From NCBI RefSeq assembly GCF_017873565.1, contig NZ_JAGGKH010000012.1, positions 105,231 to 169,230 on the forward strand: 64,000 bases of DNA, in the 5' to 3' direction. The position numbers and the translations under genes were made by a program. The notes under the pieces were generated by a model. It had not been told where the DNA came from and did no database searches. It saw nothing but the letters and a program-made list of their open reading frames with translations. The stretch is from Lederbergia galactosidilytica (GTDB taxonomy: Bacteria > Bacillota > Bacilli > Bacillales > Bacillaceae_C). This document shows, piece after piece, positions 32,669 to 42,101 of the stretch. How positions within the stretch are numbered: the stretch's first letter is position 1; each line of letters opens with the position of its first letter.

Positions 32669-33420
32669 TGACGATAGAAAAACGATTTTATCAAAATAGA
32701 GTTGCTTTAAATGTTTTGGCTAATAGTGTTGAAAATGCAAAGGAAGTCTTTGAAGCTGCTGAGGGACATGTTTTGGTTGGAGTGCTTTCAAAGGACTATC
32801 CTACAGTAGAGAAAGCTGTCACAGCAATGAAAGAATATGGAGCTGCCATTGATGATGCTGTTTCGATCGGATTAGGCGCTGGTGATAATAAACAGGCAGC
32901 AGTTGTTGCTGAAATTGCTAAATATTATCCTGGCTCTCATATTAATCAGGTTTTCCCAGCAGTGGGAGCAACACGAGCAAATTTAGCTGAAAAAGAGAGT
33001 TGGATTAATTCCCTTGTATCCCCAACAGGTAAAGTGGGATATGTGAATATCTCTACCGGTCCGATTAGCGCTGGAATTAGCGAGACTGCGATTGTTCCCG
33101 TTAAAGCTGCTATCGCACTCGTTCGCGATATGGGCGGCAATGCATTGAAATACTTCCCAATGAAAGGGTTAAAACATGAAGATGAATTTCGTGCTGTTGC
33201 CAAAGCTTGTGGTGAGGAAGGATTCGCTTTAGAACCAACTGGCGGTATTGATTTAGACAACTTTTCCCAAATATTAGAAATTGTTCTTGAAGCAAAAGTG
33301 CCGAAAATTATTCCACATGTATATTCCTCCATTATTAACAGTGAAACTGGGAAAACAAATGAGGAAGATGTAAGGAAGCTACTATTGATCACAAAAAAAT
33401 TAGTTGATCAATATGCCTAA
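32668..33420 (+). CDS. DgaF-family 2-keto-3-deoxy-6-phosphogluconate aldolase
   Basis: This 250-residue TIM-barrel aldolase is of the DgaF type, distinct from Eda. It has FYQNRVALNVLANSVENAKE, VGVLSKDYPTVEKAV, a glycine-rich VSIGLGAGDNKQ, PGSHINQVFPAVGATRANL, the candidate Schiff-base lysine in GGNALKYFPMKGLKH (about 160), and ALEPTGGIDLDNF as the phosphate site. It cleaves KDGP to pyruvate and glyceraldehyde 3-phosphate. Its start overlaps the DgaE-type stop (TAATG) and its end overlaps the kinase start, so it is firmly in the operon. This window therefore encodes two unrelated KDPG-type aldolases. Confidence 0.9.
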   Translation: MTIEKRFYQNRVALNVLANSVENAKEVFEAAEGHVLVGVLSKDYPTVEKAVTAMKEYGAAIDDAVSIGLGAGDNKQAAVVAEIAKYYPGSHINQVFPAVGATRANLAEKESWINSLVSPTGKVGYVNISTGPISAGISETAIVPVKAAIALVRDMGGNALKYFPMKGLKHEDEFRAVAKACGEEGFALEPTGGIDLDNFSQILEIVLEAKVPKIIPHVYSSIINSETGKTNEEDVRKLLLITKKLVDQYA

Positions 33421-34426
33421 AAAAATAATCGCATTTGGAGAAGTAATGATGAGGTTGCAAGTGCCAGGTTACGAATTACTGGCACAAGCAAACACCTTAC
33501 AATACTCCTTTTCAGGCACGGGAGTAAATGTTGCTTCTGCAATGACAAAGCTTGGGCATGAGGGATATCTTGTGACAAAGCTGCCGGATAACCCTTTAGG
33601 TGATGCAGCGATTTCTTTCCTGCAACGCTTAGGAATTAGGAAAGACTTCATTTCTAGAGACGGAAAATATATTGGGATGTATTTTCTCGAAAACGGCTTT
33701 GGACAGCGCTCAAGTCGGGTGACCTATACAAATCGCCTAGAGAGCACCTTTAATACGGCGGATATTTCCGACTATAATGTGGATTTGATTGCAGAACATG
33801 CAGATGTTATCCACTTTTGCGGGATTACACTTGCGATGACAGATAAAGTTCGTGAAAGCATGAAGCTTCTAGCCAAAAAGGTAAAGGAAAAGGGTGGGAT
33901 TGTTTGCTTTGACTGTAATTATCGCCCTTCCTTATGGGACGGAGGCTATGCAAAGGCCAAGCCTCATTATGAGGAGATGCTTTCATTAGCTGATATCGTC
34001 ATGATGAATGAAAAAGATGCGCTGTATATTTTAGGAATGGAAACAGCGAAGGTCACAAGAGAAGAACAGCTTCAAGAACTCATTCCGAGAGTAGCGGAAA
34101 AGTACAACATTCAAACAATTGCAGGAACACATCGTGGAGTGAACAAAGACAATACCCATTCTTTACTTGGGTATATGTATAAAGATAGGACATTTGTATT
34201 TTCAGAGAACATTACCTTTTCCGTATATGATAGAATTGGAGCTGGAGATGCTTATACCACTGGTATTCTGCATGGTGAATTATCTAGCTTTTCACCTAAA
34301 AAAACAGTTCAGTTTGCAGCATCTGCAGGTATGTTGGCATGTACCATTGTCGGGGACACCCCTATGTCAACAGAAGCAGAAATTTTGTCAGCTATGTCAG
34401 GAAAAATAGAAGATATAAAGAGATAA
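33413..34426 (+). CDS. PfkB-family sugar kinase, probable 2-keto-3-deoxygluconate kinase
   Basis: This 337-residue ribokinase-type kinase begins IIAFGEVMMRLQVPGYE and contains SFSGTGVNVASAMTKLG, VCFDCNYRPSLWDG (typical of KDG kinases) and the ATP/catalytic motif DRIGAGDAYTTGILHG. The ATG at 33413 lies inside the last codons of the aldolase gene; a TTG three codons earlier is possible. In a pathway with a non-phosphorylating permease it would phosphorylate 2-keto-3-deoxygluconate before the DgaF-type aldolase acts. Phosphorylation of glucosaminate before the lyase is the alternative. Confidence 0.87.
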   Translation: MPKKIIAFGEVMMRLQVPGYELLAQANTLQYSFSGTGVNVASAMTKLGHEGYLVTKLPDNPLGDAAISFLQRLGIRKDFISRDGKYIGMYFLENGFGQRSSRVTYTNRLESTFNTADISDYNVDLIAEHADVIHFCGITLAMTDKVRESMKLLAKKVKEKGGIVCFDCNYRPSLWDGGYAKAKPHYEEMLSLADIVMMNEKDALYILGMETAKVTREEQLQELIPRVAEKYNIQTIAGTHRGVNKDNTHSLLGYMYKDRTFVFSENITFSVYDRIGAGDAYTTGILHGELSSFSPKKTVQFAASAGMLACTIVGDTPMSTEAEILSAMSGKIEDIKR

Positions 34427-34442
34427 AGGTAGGAGATCGGGA

Positions 34443-35153
34443 ATGAATGTTAATAGAAAAAAAGGACCATTGTATTTACAAATCAAGGAGATTTTGAAGG
34501 ATCGTATCCTACATGGTGTTTATGCGATTAACAAAAACATTCCCTCCGAACCTCAATTAGAAAAAGAATTTAATGTGAGTAAAATTACCGTAAGAAATGC
34601 CATTAAAGAACTTGTACAAGAAGGCTTTCTTGAGAAAAAAAGTGGTAAAGGAACAAAAGTGATTGCCAATGTTTCTAATGCAATACTTTCAAAAGGAAAG
34701 CGATTTACCGAAATTTTAGTAGAAGAAGGTCACAATATTACCAAGGAAATTGTCGGCATTAAAAAGATTACTTTATCTCCGGAAACACGACTCTATTCTT
34801 TGTTTGGAGAACACTGCCTGCAAATTGACCGAATTTACCGATTGGATCATGAACCATATATTTACTTCACACATTATATATTACTTGAGATCACAGATGA
34901 GGAATTAAAAGATACTCAGATCAATTCTCTGTATCGTTTTCTAGAGAAAAATAATATTCGTCTGGAAACATTTCGGGATGAATTTACTGTTTCATCGGCA
35001 CCTAAGCATATTAGTGAAACATTAAAATTAGAAGAAAATACTGTTATATTAAAAAGAATTCGCCACTCCTGTGATGAAGAGGGAAATGTATTGGAATATA
35101 GTGAAGGTTACTATAACACAATCAAACAAAACTATATTGTCACCTATGAATAA
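34443..35153 (+). CDS. GntR-family regulator with UTRA domain
   Basis: This 236-residue HutC-type protein has a winged helix with YLQIKEILKDRILHGVYAIN and NVSKITVRNAIKELVQEGFL (about residues 10-65), and a UTRA effector domain (LQIDRIYRLDHEPYIYFTHY in the middle). GGAG lies 7 bases before the ATG. It is embedded in the operon between the kinase and the permease, so it most likely represses the operon until a pathway sugar acid binds. Confidence 0.88.
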   Translation: MNVNRKKGPLYLQIKEILKDRILHGVYAINKNIPSEPQLEKEFNVSKITVRNAIKELVQEGFLEKKSGKGTKVIANVSNAILSKGKRFTEILVEEGHNITKEIVGIKKITLSPETRLYSLFGEHCLQIDRIYRLDHEPYIYFTHYILLEITDEELKDTQINSLYRFLEKNNIRLETFRDEFTVSSAPKHISETLKLEENTVILKRIRHSCDEEGNVLEYSEGYYNTIKQNYIVTYE

Positions 35154-35224
35154 AGCAATATTTTTACATCAAGGATATTTACTCACGAACGTGCAAACGT
35201 TTCCGTTAAAGGGGAGAAATCAAC

Positions 35225-36553
35225 ATGAATCTATATCTACTCGGGATTACAATAATCTCCATTGTCATCGTTATTTTAGGAGTGTCATGGTGGAAATGGC
35301 ATGCATTTATAAGTTTAACCGTCGCTAGCTTATTTTTAGCGGTGTTTTCTGGACTACAATTGGACGAGATTGTTGGCGCTTATGAAACAGGTGTTGGCGA
35401 TGTACTCGGACATCTTATCGGGATATTAGCATTGGGAACCATTTTAGGAAAAATGATGTCCGATTCTGGCGCGGGAATGCAGGTAGCAGATTTCTTTATT
35501 AAAAGATTTGGTAAAAACAAGCTTCCATGGGCTATGCTCCTGTCAGGGTTTATTATCGGGATTCCTGTATTCTTTGAAGTTGGCTTAGTTATTTTACTTC
35601 CTTTAGTTATTTCTATCCGCAAATCAACTAAGCAAAACATCTTATTAATCGGAATTCCAGTTCTAGCTGGTCTATCCATTGTACACGGATTAGTCCCACC
35701 CCATCCTGGTGCAATGACAGCTATTGGTATTTATGATGCAAATATGGGACGTGTTCTGCTTTACTCCTTAATCATTGCTTTTCCAACAGCAGTTATTGCC
35801 GGACCTATATTCTCAAAATGGATTCATAAGCGGGTGATCCCGGCTAATGAACCGGAACTCATTCGCGTTGAAACAAAGGCAGCCAAAGCATTACCAAGCA
35901 CAGGAATTTCATTTATGATCATTTTATTGCCTGTTATCTTAATGGCTTTCACTGTACTAGCACCATATCTTCCATTACCAGAGCTTCTTGAGAGAATCCT
36001 CTTGTTTATCGGAAGTCCTGTTATCGCTTTATTAATTTCATGTTTTGCAGCCTACTATTTCTTAGGATTCCGTCAGGGAATGGATAAAACATTAATAAAG
36101 AAATTAACAGACGAGTGTCTGTTGCCATTGGCTTCGATCATTCTTATCATCGGCGCCGGCGGTGGATTTAAGCAAATTCTCATTGACAGTGGTGTCGGTA
36201 CTGCCATCGCTACAATGTCTGAACAAATTTCCTTATCACCTATCGTCCTTGCATTCTTAGTTGCAGGCTTAATCCGAGTTGCGACTGGTTCAGCAACCGT
36301 TGCCTTGACAACAGCAGCGGGAATTGTCTCCCCAGTTGTGGCAAATATGACAGGTGTGAATTTAGAATTACTTGTTATTGCCACAGGAGCGGGTTCTTTA
36401 ATGTTATCGCATGTAAATGATGCTGGCTTCTGGCTTGTTAAAGAATACATGGGCTTAACGGTGAAGGAAACATTTAAAACATGGACAGTAATGGAAACAA
36501 TCCTTGCCTTTGTTGCCTTTGGCCTAGTCCTAATTTTAGATATCTTTATTTAA
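35225..36553 (+). CDS. GntP-family sugar acid:H+ symporter
   Basis: This 442-residue membrane protein has about 12-14 helices and the GntP signatures: SDSGAGMQVADFFIKRFGKN, PVFFEVGLVILLPLVISIRK, GLVPPHPGAMTAIGIYDAN near the middle, and ATGAGSLMLSHVNDAGFWLVK near the C-terminus. The family takes up gluconate and related sugar acids with protons, without phosphorylation. Here it probably imports D-glucosaminate or an N-acyl derivative. GGGGAG lies 8 bases before the ATG. It ends the operon at a strong terminator. Confidence 0.92.
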   Translation: MNLYLLGITIISIVIVILGVSWWKWHAFISLTVASLFLAVFSGLQLDEIVGAYETGVGDVLGHLIGILALGTILGKMMSDSGAGMQVADFFIKRFGKNKLPWAMLLSGFIIGIPVFFEVGLVILLPLVISIRKSTKQNILLIGIPVLAGLSIVHGLVPPHPGAMTAIGIYDANMGRVLLYSLIIAFPTAVIAGPIFSKWIHKRVIPANEPELIRVETKAAKALPSTGISFMIILLPVILMAFTVLAPYLPLPELLERILLFIGSPVIALLISCFAAYYFLGFRQGMDKTLIKKLTDECLLPLASIILIIGAGGGFKQILIDSGVGTAIATMSEQISLSPIVLAFLVAGLIRVATGSATVALTTAAGIVSPVVANMTGVNLELLVIATGAGSLMLSHVNDAGFWLVKEYMGLTVKETFKTWTVMETILAFVAFGLVLILDIFI

Positions 36554-36562
36554 AACATACTA

Positions 36563-36614
36563 AAATAGTGGATAAGATCATCGAAGGGTGATCTTATCCA
36601 CTATTTTCTTTTTT
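36563..36614 (+). terminator. Terminator of the dga-type operon
   Basis: An 18-bp perfect stem (36563-36580 with 36589-36606) is followed by TTTCTTTTTT, right after the GntP gene. The A-rich left flank means it could also serve the convergent GH3 gene. Confidence 0.9.
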
Positions 36615-36763
36615 AGCGTTATAGTTTTAAAGTGAAAAAAGCTTGAATAGCCTTCAGGTTCTCGATTCCGAAAATCAAGTTTCTTCACTTGGCTTTGTCA
36701 TTTAGCGGCAAGTTTTATTCCAGCCGCTTGCAAGTAAAGCCTTCATTCGGACATGGAATAATA

Positions 36764-38911
36764 TTACTTCAAATAAAATGACTGACTCAACAGATCAGTA
36801 CTACTCGATCCAACCAATACTTTGAATTCTCCAGGATCACTTTTAAATTCTAAATTTGCATGATGATAGCGAAGCATCTCTTCTGTAATCGAGAAGCTAA
36901 CAAGCTTGCTTTCATCGGCTGGAATGAATACCTTTTGAAAAGCTTTTAGTTCTTTTACCGGACGTACAACTTCCCCTACTAGATCACGAATATACAATTG
37001 GACAATTTCTTCCCCTGAATAATCGCTTTGGTTTTTCACGAGTACTTGTACATCAATTGATCCACCAGGTTTAAGCTCATTTGCTGATAGTTGTAGAGAT
37101 TCATATTGAAAATCGGCATAACTTAATCCAAATCCAAATGGATATAATGGTTCATTTGGAGTGTCAATATATCTTGAGTAAAAACGCTCTGTACTCCCTT
37201 CAGGTAGGGGACGACCTGTATTATACGCATTATAATACACAGGTATTTGCCCCGTTGTCCGTGGAAAAGACATGGTTAATTTTCCAGAAGGATTGACCTT
37301 TCCAAATAATAGATTGGCTATTGCTGTCCCACCCACAGATCCAGGATGCCACGCTTCTAGGATTCCATCCGCTAATTCCGCTACTTCCGTCAAATCAAGC
37401 GGACGTCCATTAAACAATACAACGGTAATCGGTTTTCCAATCTGTTTTAATTCCCTTAATAGTTCGAGTTGATTTTCAGGCAATGTAATACTAGATCGAC
37501 TCCTCCCCTCACCACTTCGGTCACTTCCTTCTCCAAGGGCAAGGATAATATGAGTCGATTCTTTTGCTACATTTACAGCTTCAGTAAGTGCTGTTTCTTG
37601 CCTATCATACATAGGACAGCCTAAAGCATATGTATAATCGGAGGTATGCTTCGCTATTCCAGCTTTTAAAGTGACAGCTTCTTCTTTTTTACCAAAGATA
37701 GACCATTCTCCAAGAATATCTGGATTATCGGCATACGGTCCTATCAAGGCAATCTTGCCGCCTCGAAGAGGTAGGACATCATTATTTTTTAATAACACAC
37801 AACTTTTTTCCGCCGCCTCTTGAGCTACTTCTTTATGTTCCGGACAAAATAAATACTTGTTCTGCTTCTGAATACTGGCACCTCTATAGGGATTTTCAAA
37901 AAGTCCTAATTTGTTCTTTAGGTTAAGGATTCGGAACACCGCTTCATCAAGCAGATCTACGGAAACTTTCCCTTCGCCAATAAGCTCTTTTAAGCTATTT
38001 TCATAGCATAAGCTCATCATTTCAATATCGACACCAGCATACATTGCTTTTCGGGCAGCCTCTTTCTGATCTGCTGCAACTCCATGAGGGATAAGTTCCT
38101 CCACAGCTCCGTAATCAGAAATGAGTACACCATCAAAATCAAATTCTTTTCGCAAAATTTCTCTCATCAATTTTTGATTGCCAGAAGCCGGAATGGAATC
38201 AATTGTATTAAAAGCTGTCATAACTAACTCACATCCAGCTTCCAAAGCAGCTTGGAAAGCGGGGAGATAATTTTCCCTTAATTCGCGTTCAGATAAATCG
38301 ACCTTATTATAATCACGCCCACCTTCCACTGCCCCATATCCAACAAAATGTTTCACACAAGCTGCCACTCTCTCCCCATCAGCTTGTAGGTTCTCCCCTT
38401 GAAATCCACGCACACTGGCTTTGGCAAACTCTTGATTTAGAAAAGAATCCTCTCCTGGCGACTCCATCACACGTCCCCATCGAGGATCCCGCACCAAATC
38501 AACCATCGGCGCAAAAGTGACATGAATTCCTGCACTTGAAGCCTCTTTAGCGCTAATTGTTTGAGCCCGCTCCACAAGCATTGGATCCCATGAGGCTCCT
38601 AACCCCAATGGGATCGGAAATATCGTACGGAAACCATTAATGACATCTGCCATAAAAAGTAGTGGGATTTTCATTCGACTTTGCGCTAAATAACGCTCCT
38701 GGATCTCTTTGTTTCTCTCTGCCCCCGCACTCCCTAAGACAGATCCACTGTAATTGATAGACTTGGAACTAACCTGCAAATCATCAGGTCCTGTCACAGG
38801 ATCCTTATTATTATTTGTTGCATAGAAATGACCAGCAAATTGCATAAGCTGACCGATCTTTTCATCTAACGTCATCTTTGATAAAAGCTTCTCTAACTTC
38901 TGCTGTTCCAT
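36764..38911 (-). CDS. Glycoside hydrolase family 3, beta-glucosidase/beta-xylosidase (BglX-like)
   Basis: This 715-residue intracellular enzyme has no signal peptide. The N-terminal TIM barrel starts MTLDEKIGQLMQF and includes IPLLFMADVINGFRTIFPIP, FAPMVDLVRDPRWGRVMESP and KHFVGYGAVEGGRDYN; the nucleophile aspartate is in GVLISDYGAVEEL (about 265). The second alpha/beta domain carries LALGEGSDRSGEGRSRS, and a fibronectin type III-like domain (about residues 600-715) ends the protein. It hydrolyses terminal beta-linked sugars from imported oligosaccharides. GGAG precedes the ATG by 9 bases. It is the last gene of the LacI-controlled cluster, 290 bp after the isomerase gene, and may have its own promoter. 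Confidence 0.92.
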   Translation of the reverse strand: MEQQKLEKLLSKMTLDEKIGQLMQFAGHFYATNNNKDPVTGPDDLQVSSKSINYSGSVLGSAGAERNKEIQERYLAQSRMKIPLLFMADVINGFRTIFPIPLGLGASWDPMLVERAQTISAKEASSAGIHVTFAPMVDLVRDPRWGRVMESPGEDSFLNQEFAKASVRGFQGENLQADGERVAACVKHFVGYGAVEGGRDYNKVDLSERELRENYLPAFQAALEAGCELVMTAFNTIDSIPASGNQKLMREILRKEFDFDGVLISDYGAVEELIPHGVAADQKEAARKAMYAGVDIEMMSLCYENSLKELIGEGKVSVDLLDEAVFRILNLKNKLGLFENPYRGASIQKQNKYLFCPEHKEVAQEAAEKSCVLLKNNDVLPLRGGKIALIGPYADNPDILGEWSIFGKKEEAVTLKAGIAKHTSDYTYALGCPMYDRQETALTEAVNVAKESTHIILALGEGSDRSGEGRSRSSITLPENQLELLRELKQIGKPITVVLFNGRPLDLTEVAELADGILEAWHPGSVGGTAIANLLFGKVNPSGKLTMSFPRTTGQIPVYYNAYNTGRPLPEGSTERFYSRYIDTPNEPLYPFGFGLSYADFQYESLQLSANELKPGGSIDVQVLVKNQSDYSGEEIVQLYIRDLVGEVVRPVKELKAFQKVFIPADESKLVSFSITEEMLRYHHANLEFKSDPGEFKVLVGSSSTDLLSQSFYLK

Positions 38912-39201
38912 CGATTATCTCTCCTAGCATTTATGTCCAATAATGTATGTTTGAGAGTGAATAGGATATATATTTATAACCTCTAAAACGTTCATTTCTA
39001 CGATCTAAAAGCACTCATTTTTTGGGAATCTGAATTAGCCCTCTTCCAAGTTTTCATTGGCGCCATATGGAATGCCTAATTAGTAGTGGTAGCACTTTCC
39101 CTGTTAACTCCTTTTCTTCCAACTAACCTGTCAGAAAGGAAATCCTGTTTATGAATGGGCAAATTATAAGTTAATGAGAAATTACTTTACACCGTTATTG
39201 T

Positions 39202-40026
39202 CTATGATTCTATTAATCCCAATTTGCCTAGATTATCATAGCTCATTTTTAGACTTTCAAATGGATCCCGATCACTTGCATCCTGCTCAACAATTAACCA
39301 TTTCGTACCTATTTGTTCTGCAACATTGGCGATCGCTTTGAAATCGAGCATACCTTCCCCAATTTCCGCAAAAGGTTCTTTCATTCCCGAATTAAATAAT
39401 TCAGATTGGTCGATAAATCCTTCTCCCATGCCACCAGACACTTTCTCTCCACCCAGTTTCATATCTTTAATATGAAGGAGGGGAACACGATTATTCCATT
39501 TACTGATATAACTTACAGGATCCACTCCACCTCTTCGAATCCAATACGTATCAGGTTCAAATTGGACAAGTTCAGGGTCAGTCTCACGTAATAGAATATC
39601 TAATACATATTCACCATCTGCTTTGCAAAACTCCCAATGATGATTGTGATAGAGAAAAGTTACTCCATGCTTACGGAATTGTTCCCCTATTTTATTCATT
39701 TGCTTCGCCTTTTCTAAGACATCCTCTTTTGAGGTAAAGAACGCAGAAATAGTGGCATATTTTTCGGCATTCATTTCGTTTAGATAATCGACTGTTTTAT
39801 CCACTTCTATCTCCAATGAATTAAATCCAACATGACACCCAACAACTTTAAGTCCTAAACCAGTCAATAATTCCTTTTGCTGGGAAATGGTAATTCCATC
39901 TGGTGGGGGCCCTAGCTCAATTCCTTTATAGCCGATCTCCGCCACCTTTGTGATCGCCCCTCTATAATCTTTGGTCAATGCTTCACGAATCGTGTATGGT
40001 TGAACACCTATAGGAAACTTCTTCAT
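39202..40026 (-). CDS. TIM-barrel sugar phosphate isomerase/epimerase family protein
   Basis: This 274-residue xylose isomerase-like protein begins FPIGVQPYTIREALTKDYRG and contains GYKGIELGPPPDG, VVGCHVGFNSLE, FLYHNHHWEFCK with clustered histidines, VQFEPDTYWIRRGG, PLLHIKDMKLGG and KWLIVEQDASDRDP, the usual Glu/Asp/His metal-site set. The ATG at 40026 has AAAGGGATGATGAG upstream. Genes of this type often pair with Gfo/Idh/MocA oxidoreductases in sugar (inositol, gluco-oligosaccharide or 3-keto-sugar) pathways. The exact reaction is unknown. Confidence 0.85.
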   Translation of the reverse strand: MKKFPIGVQPYTIREALTKDYRGAITKVAEIGYKGIELGPPPDGITISQQKELLTGLGLKVVGCHVGFNSLEIEVDKTVDYLNEMNAEKYATISAFFTSKEDVLEKAKQMNKIGEQFRKHGVTFLYHNHHWEFCKADGEYVLDILLRETDPELVQFEPDTYWIRRGGVDPVSYISKWNNRVPLLHIKDMKLGGEKVSGGMGEGFIDQSELFNSGMKEPFAEIGEGMLDFKAIANVAEQIGTKWLIVEQDASDRDPFESLKMSYDNLGKLGLIES

Positions 40027-40057
40027 CTCATCATCCCTTTCATGAAAATCCAATTGA

Positions 40058-41191
40058 CTAGTCTAGTTGATTATCTTTTAGCCCGACTGGCAAAGCGGCT
40101 GGGCGATTAACGGTAGAAGCAATATGAATATGTTTTTCCTTTTCCGATGCTTCAAAAATACCTAACGAAACATCTAAAATATGTTTTGCCAATTGGCCAC
40201 TCGCACGATGTTTTCTCCCTGATTGTAGTGCGTAAGCCATATCAGCGACACCAATCCCCCGACTATTTTCACTAAAGCCATGCGTCAGTGGGATTGTTTT
40301 CGTTTCAAAATTTGGATATTGAATCTCGACGTCTACAACTACTGGAAATTCTGGGAATGGGCCAAAGAAGTTTGGATCTGGCACAACTAGATTCCCTTTA
40401 GTTCCAAATATCTCCACTTTCGGTTTATAGCCAAAGCTCTCTTTCGTTGCCTGTAAATTTGCCACAACACCATTATCGAAATCTAATGTAGCAGCAACAT
40501 TCGTAGGGGCCTCAACAGGGAACGTCTCTCCGAATCGCGGAGAATCTTCGTTTGTAATCGTCACTTCTTCATATAGCTTTTGAGCAGAGCCTGTTACCCT
40601 TTTGATCGGACCTAGCATCGCCACTAATGCCGTTAAATAATACGGCCCCATATCCATGATGGGATCACCACCGAGTTTAAGGAAGTTTTGCACATTGGGA
40701 TGATTTCCGTTAGCTGGTGTACCTAAAATAATCGAAGCATTCGCAGCAAACGGAGTCCCTATCTCACCATCTTCAATTAACTTAATACACGTTTGCATAC
40801 TGGCTCCAAGGAATGTATCTGGTGCACACCCTACAAGCAAACCTTTTGTTTCTGCAAGATTTAGAATCTTGTCTGCATCTTCCCGAGTAAGGGCGAATGG
40901 TTTTTCTGTATAGACATGTTTTCCAGCATTAAGTATCTGCTCATTAACAATTGTATGAGCTACAGGAGCTGTTAGATTTAGAACAATTTCAATTTCAGGA
41001 TTTGCCAATAATTCTTCAACAGAACACGATGTCGGAACATTAAATTCCTTGGCACGTTTAGCAGCAAGCTCAGGAACAAGATCTGCAACCGCTACGACCT
41101 CTAAGACATGATGAAAAACTTGCGTACAATTTTGTAAATACACTTCACTAATCATCCCACAGCCAATAACACCTATTTTGATTCGCCTCAT
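40058..41191 (-). CDS. Gfo/Idh/MocA family NAD(P)-dependent oxidoreductase
   Basis: This 377-residue protein has an N-terminal Rossmann domain with IGVIGCGMISEVYLQN and VVAVADLVPELAAKRAKEFN, then HVYTEKPFALTREDAD, where EKP is the family hallmark. The catalytic segment GGDPIMDMGPYYLTALVAML in the second domain has a tyrosine rather than histidine after the Asp-x-Gly-Pro turn. The C-terminal domain is a beta sheet. It likely oxidises or epimerises a hydroxyl of the imported sugar, working with the adjacent isomerase (31-base gap). Confidence 0.9.
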   Translation of the reverse strand: MRRIKIGVIGCGMISEVYLQNCTQVFHHVLEVVAVADLVPELAAKRAKEFNVPTSCSVEELLANPEIEIVLNLTAPVAHTIVNEQILNAGKHVYTEKPFALTREDADKILNLAETKGLLVGCAPDTFLGASMQTCIKLIEDGEIGTPFAANASIILGTPANGNHPNVQNFLKLGGDPIMDMGPYYLTALVAMLGPIKRVTGSAQKLYEEVTITNEDSPRFGETFPVEAPTNVAATLDFDNGVVANLQATKESFGYKPKVEIFGTKGNLVVPDPNFFGPFPEFPVVVDVEIQYPNFETKTIPLTHGFSENSRGIGVADMAYALQSGRKHRASGQLAKHILDVSLGIFEASEKEKHIHIASTVNRPAALPVGLKDNQLD

Positions 41192-41269
41192 CTCTCTCCC
41201 CCATTCTTAACTTTTATAAAATTTATACAAACTTGTCTCACAATAGCACCCATCTATAGAAATTATTTG

Positions 41270-42091
41270 TTATTTTATTCCTGATACATTAAATCCTTCG
41301 ATAAGATGTTTTTGGAAAATAGTAAAAACAATTAAAATCGGAATAACCATTACTGCTGAACCTGCCATCTGTAAACCATAATTCGTTGTATGCTGATCTT
41401 GTAGGAGAGATAGACCAACGGATAAAGTATATAAAGATTCATCATTAGCGATAATCAATGGCCAGAGGAAGCTGTTCCATGCGCCAATAAAGGTTAAAAT
41501 TACTTGCACCGCAAGAATGGGCTTGGACAAAGGGATAATCAATCTTAAGAAAATATAAAATTCCCCAGCTCCATCCAGTCGCGCGGCTTCAATCAAATCA
41601 TCTGGTATGGTCGTCATAAACTGCCGAATTAGAAAAATATTAAACGCGGCGATCAAACCTGGTAACACAATCCCGGTCATCGTGTTCGTTAATCCCATTT
41701 CATTCAAAATTAAATAAGTTGGAATCATCGTGATCTGTCCTGGTAACATCATGGTGATGAGCACGATGATAAACCACGTTTCTTTCCCACGGAACTGAAA
41801 TTTTCCAAATCCATATCCTGCCATCGTATTCAATAACAAACCGAACATGGACCAAACAACAATGATTAATGTGTTCAATAAATAAACATCAAAATTAAGA
41901 TTTTGGAAGAGTTCGATAAAGGTTTGGATTGTTGGGTGCTCTGGAATTATCGTTGGCGGAATTCTAAGCACTTCACTATCATTTTTAAAGGAACTGAGCA
42001 TCATCCAAACAAACGGCAACGCAACTAAGATACTACCAATCAAAAGAACTACTATGACCAATGACCTCTCCCACTTATTCTTTACCTGCAT
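41270..42091 (-). CDS. Carbohydrate ABC transporter permease (MalG/UgpE type)
   Basis: This protein of about 273 residues has six helices. The EAA loop DLIEAARLDGAGEFYIFLRL (about 185-205) couples to the ATPase. GAGG lies 8 bases before the ATG at 42091; a GTG three codons upstream is nearer the site but too close. It is stop-adjacent to the partner permease gene. No ATPase gene lies in the cluster, so it probably shares a MsmX-type ATPase encoded elsewhere, as is common in Bacillus sugar importers. Confidence 0.92.
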   Translation of the reverse strand: MQVKNKWERSLVIVVLLIGSILVALPFVWMMLSSFKNDSEVLRIPPTIIPEHPTIQTFIELFQNLNFDVYLLNTLIIVVWSMFGLLLNTMAGYGFGKFQFRGKETWFIIVLITMMLPGQITMIPTYLILNEMGLTNTMTGIVLPGLIAAFNIFLIRQFMTTIPDDLIEAARLDGAGEFYIFLRLIIPLSKPILAVQVILTFIGAWNSFLWPLIIANDESLYTLSVGLSLLQDQHTTNYGLQMAGSAVMVIPILIVFTIFQKHLIEGFNVSGIK

Positions 42092-42101
42092 AATTGTCAC
42101 C

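Noticed and set aside
32946..33392. 148-codon frame opposite the DgaF-type gene
   Set aside because: It is the antisense shadow of a well-conserved aldolase with no start signals.
33413..34426. Fructokinase or ribokinase
   Set aside because: PfkB family certainly, but CNYRPSLW and the DgaE/DgaF neighbours favour a 2-keto-3-deoxy sugar acid kinase.
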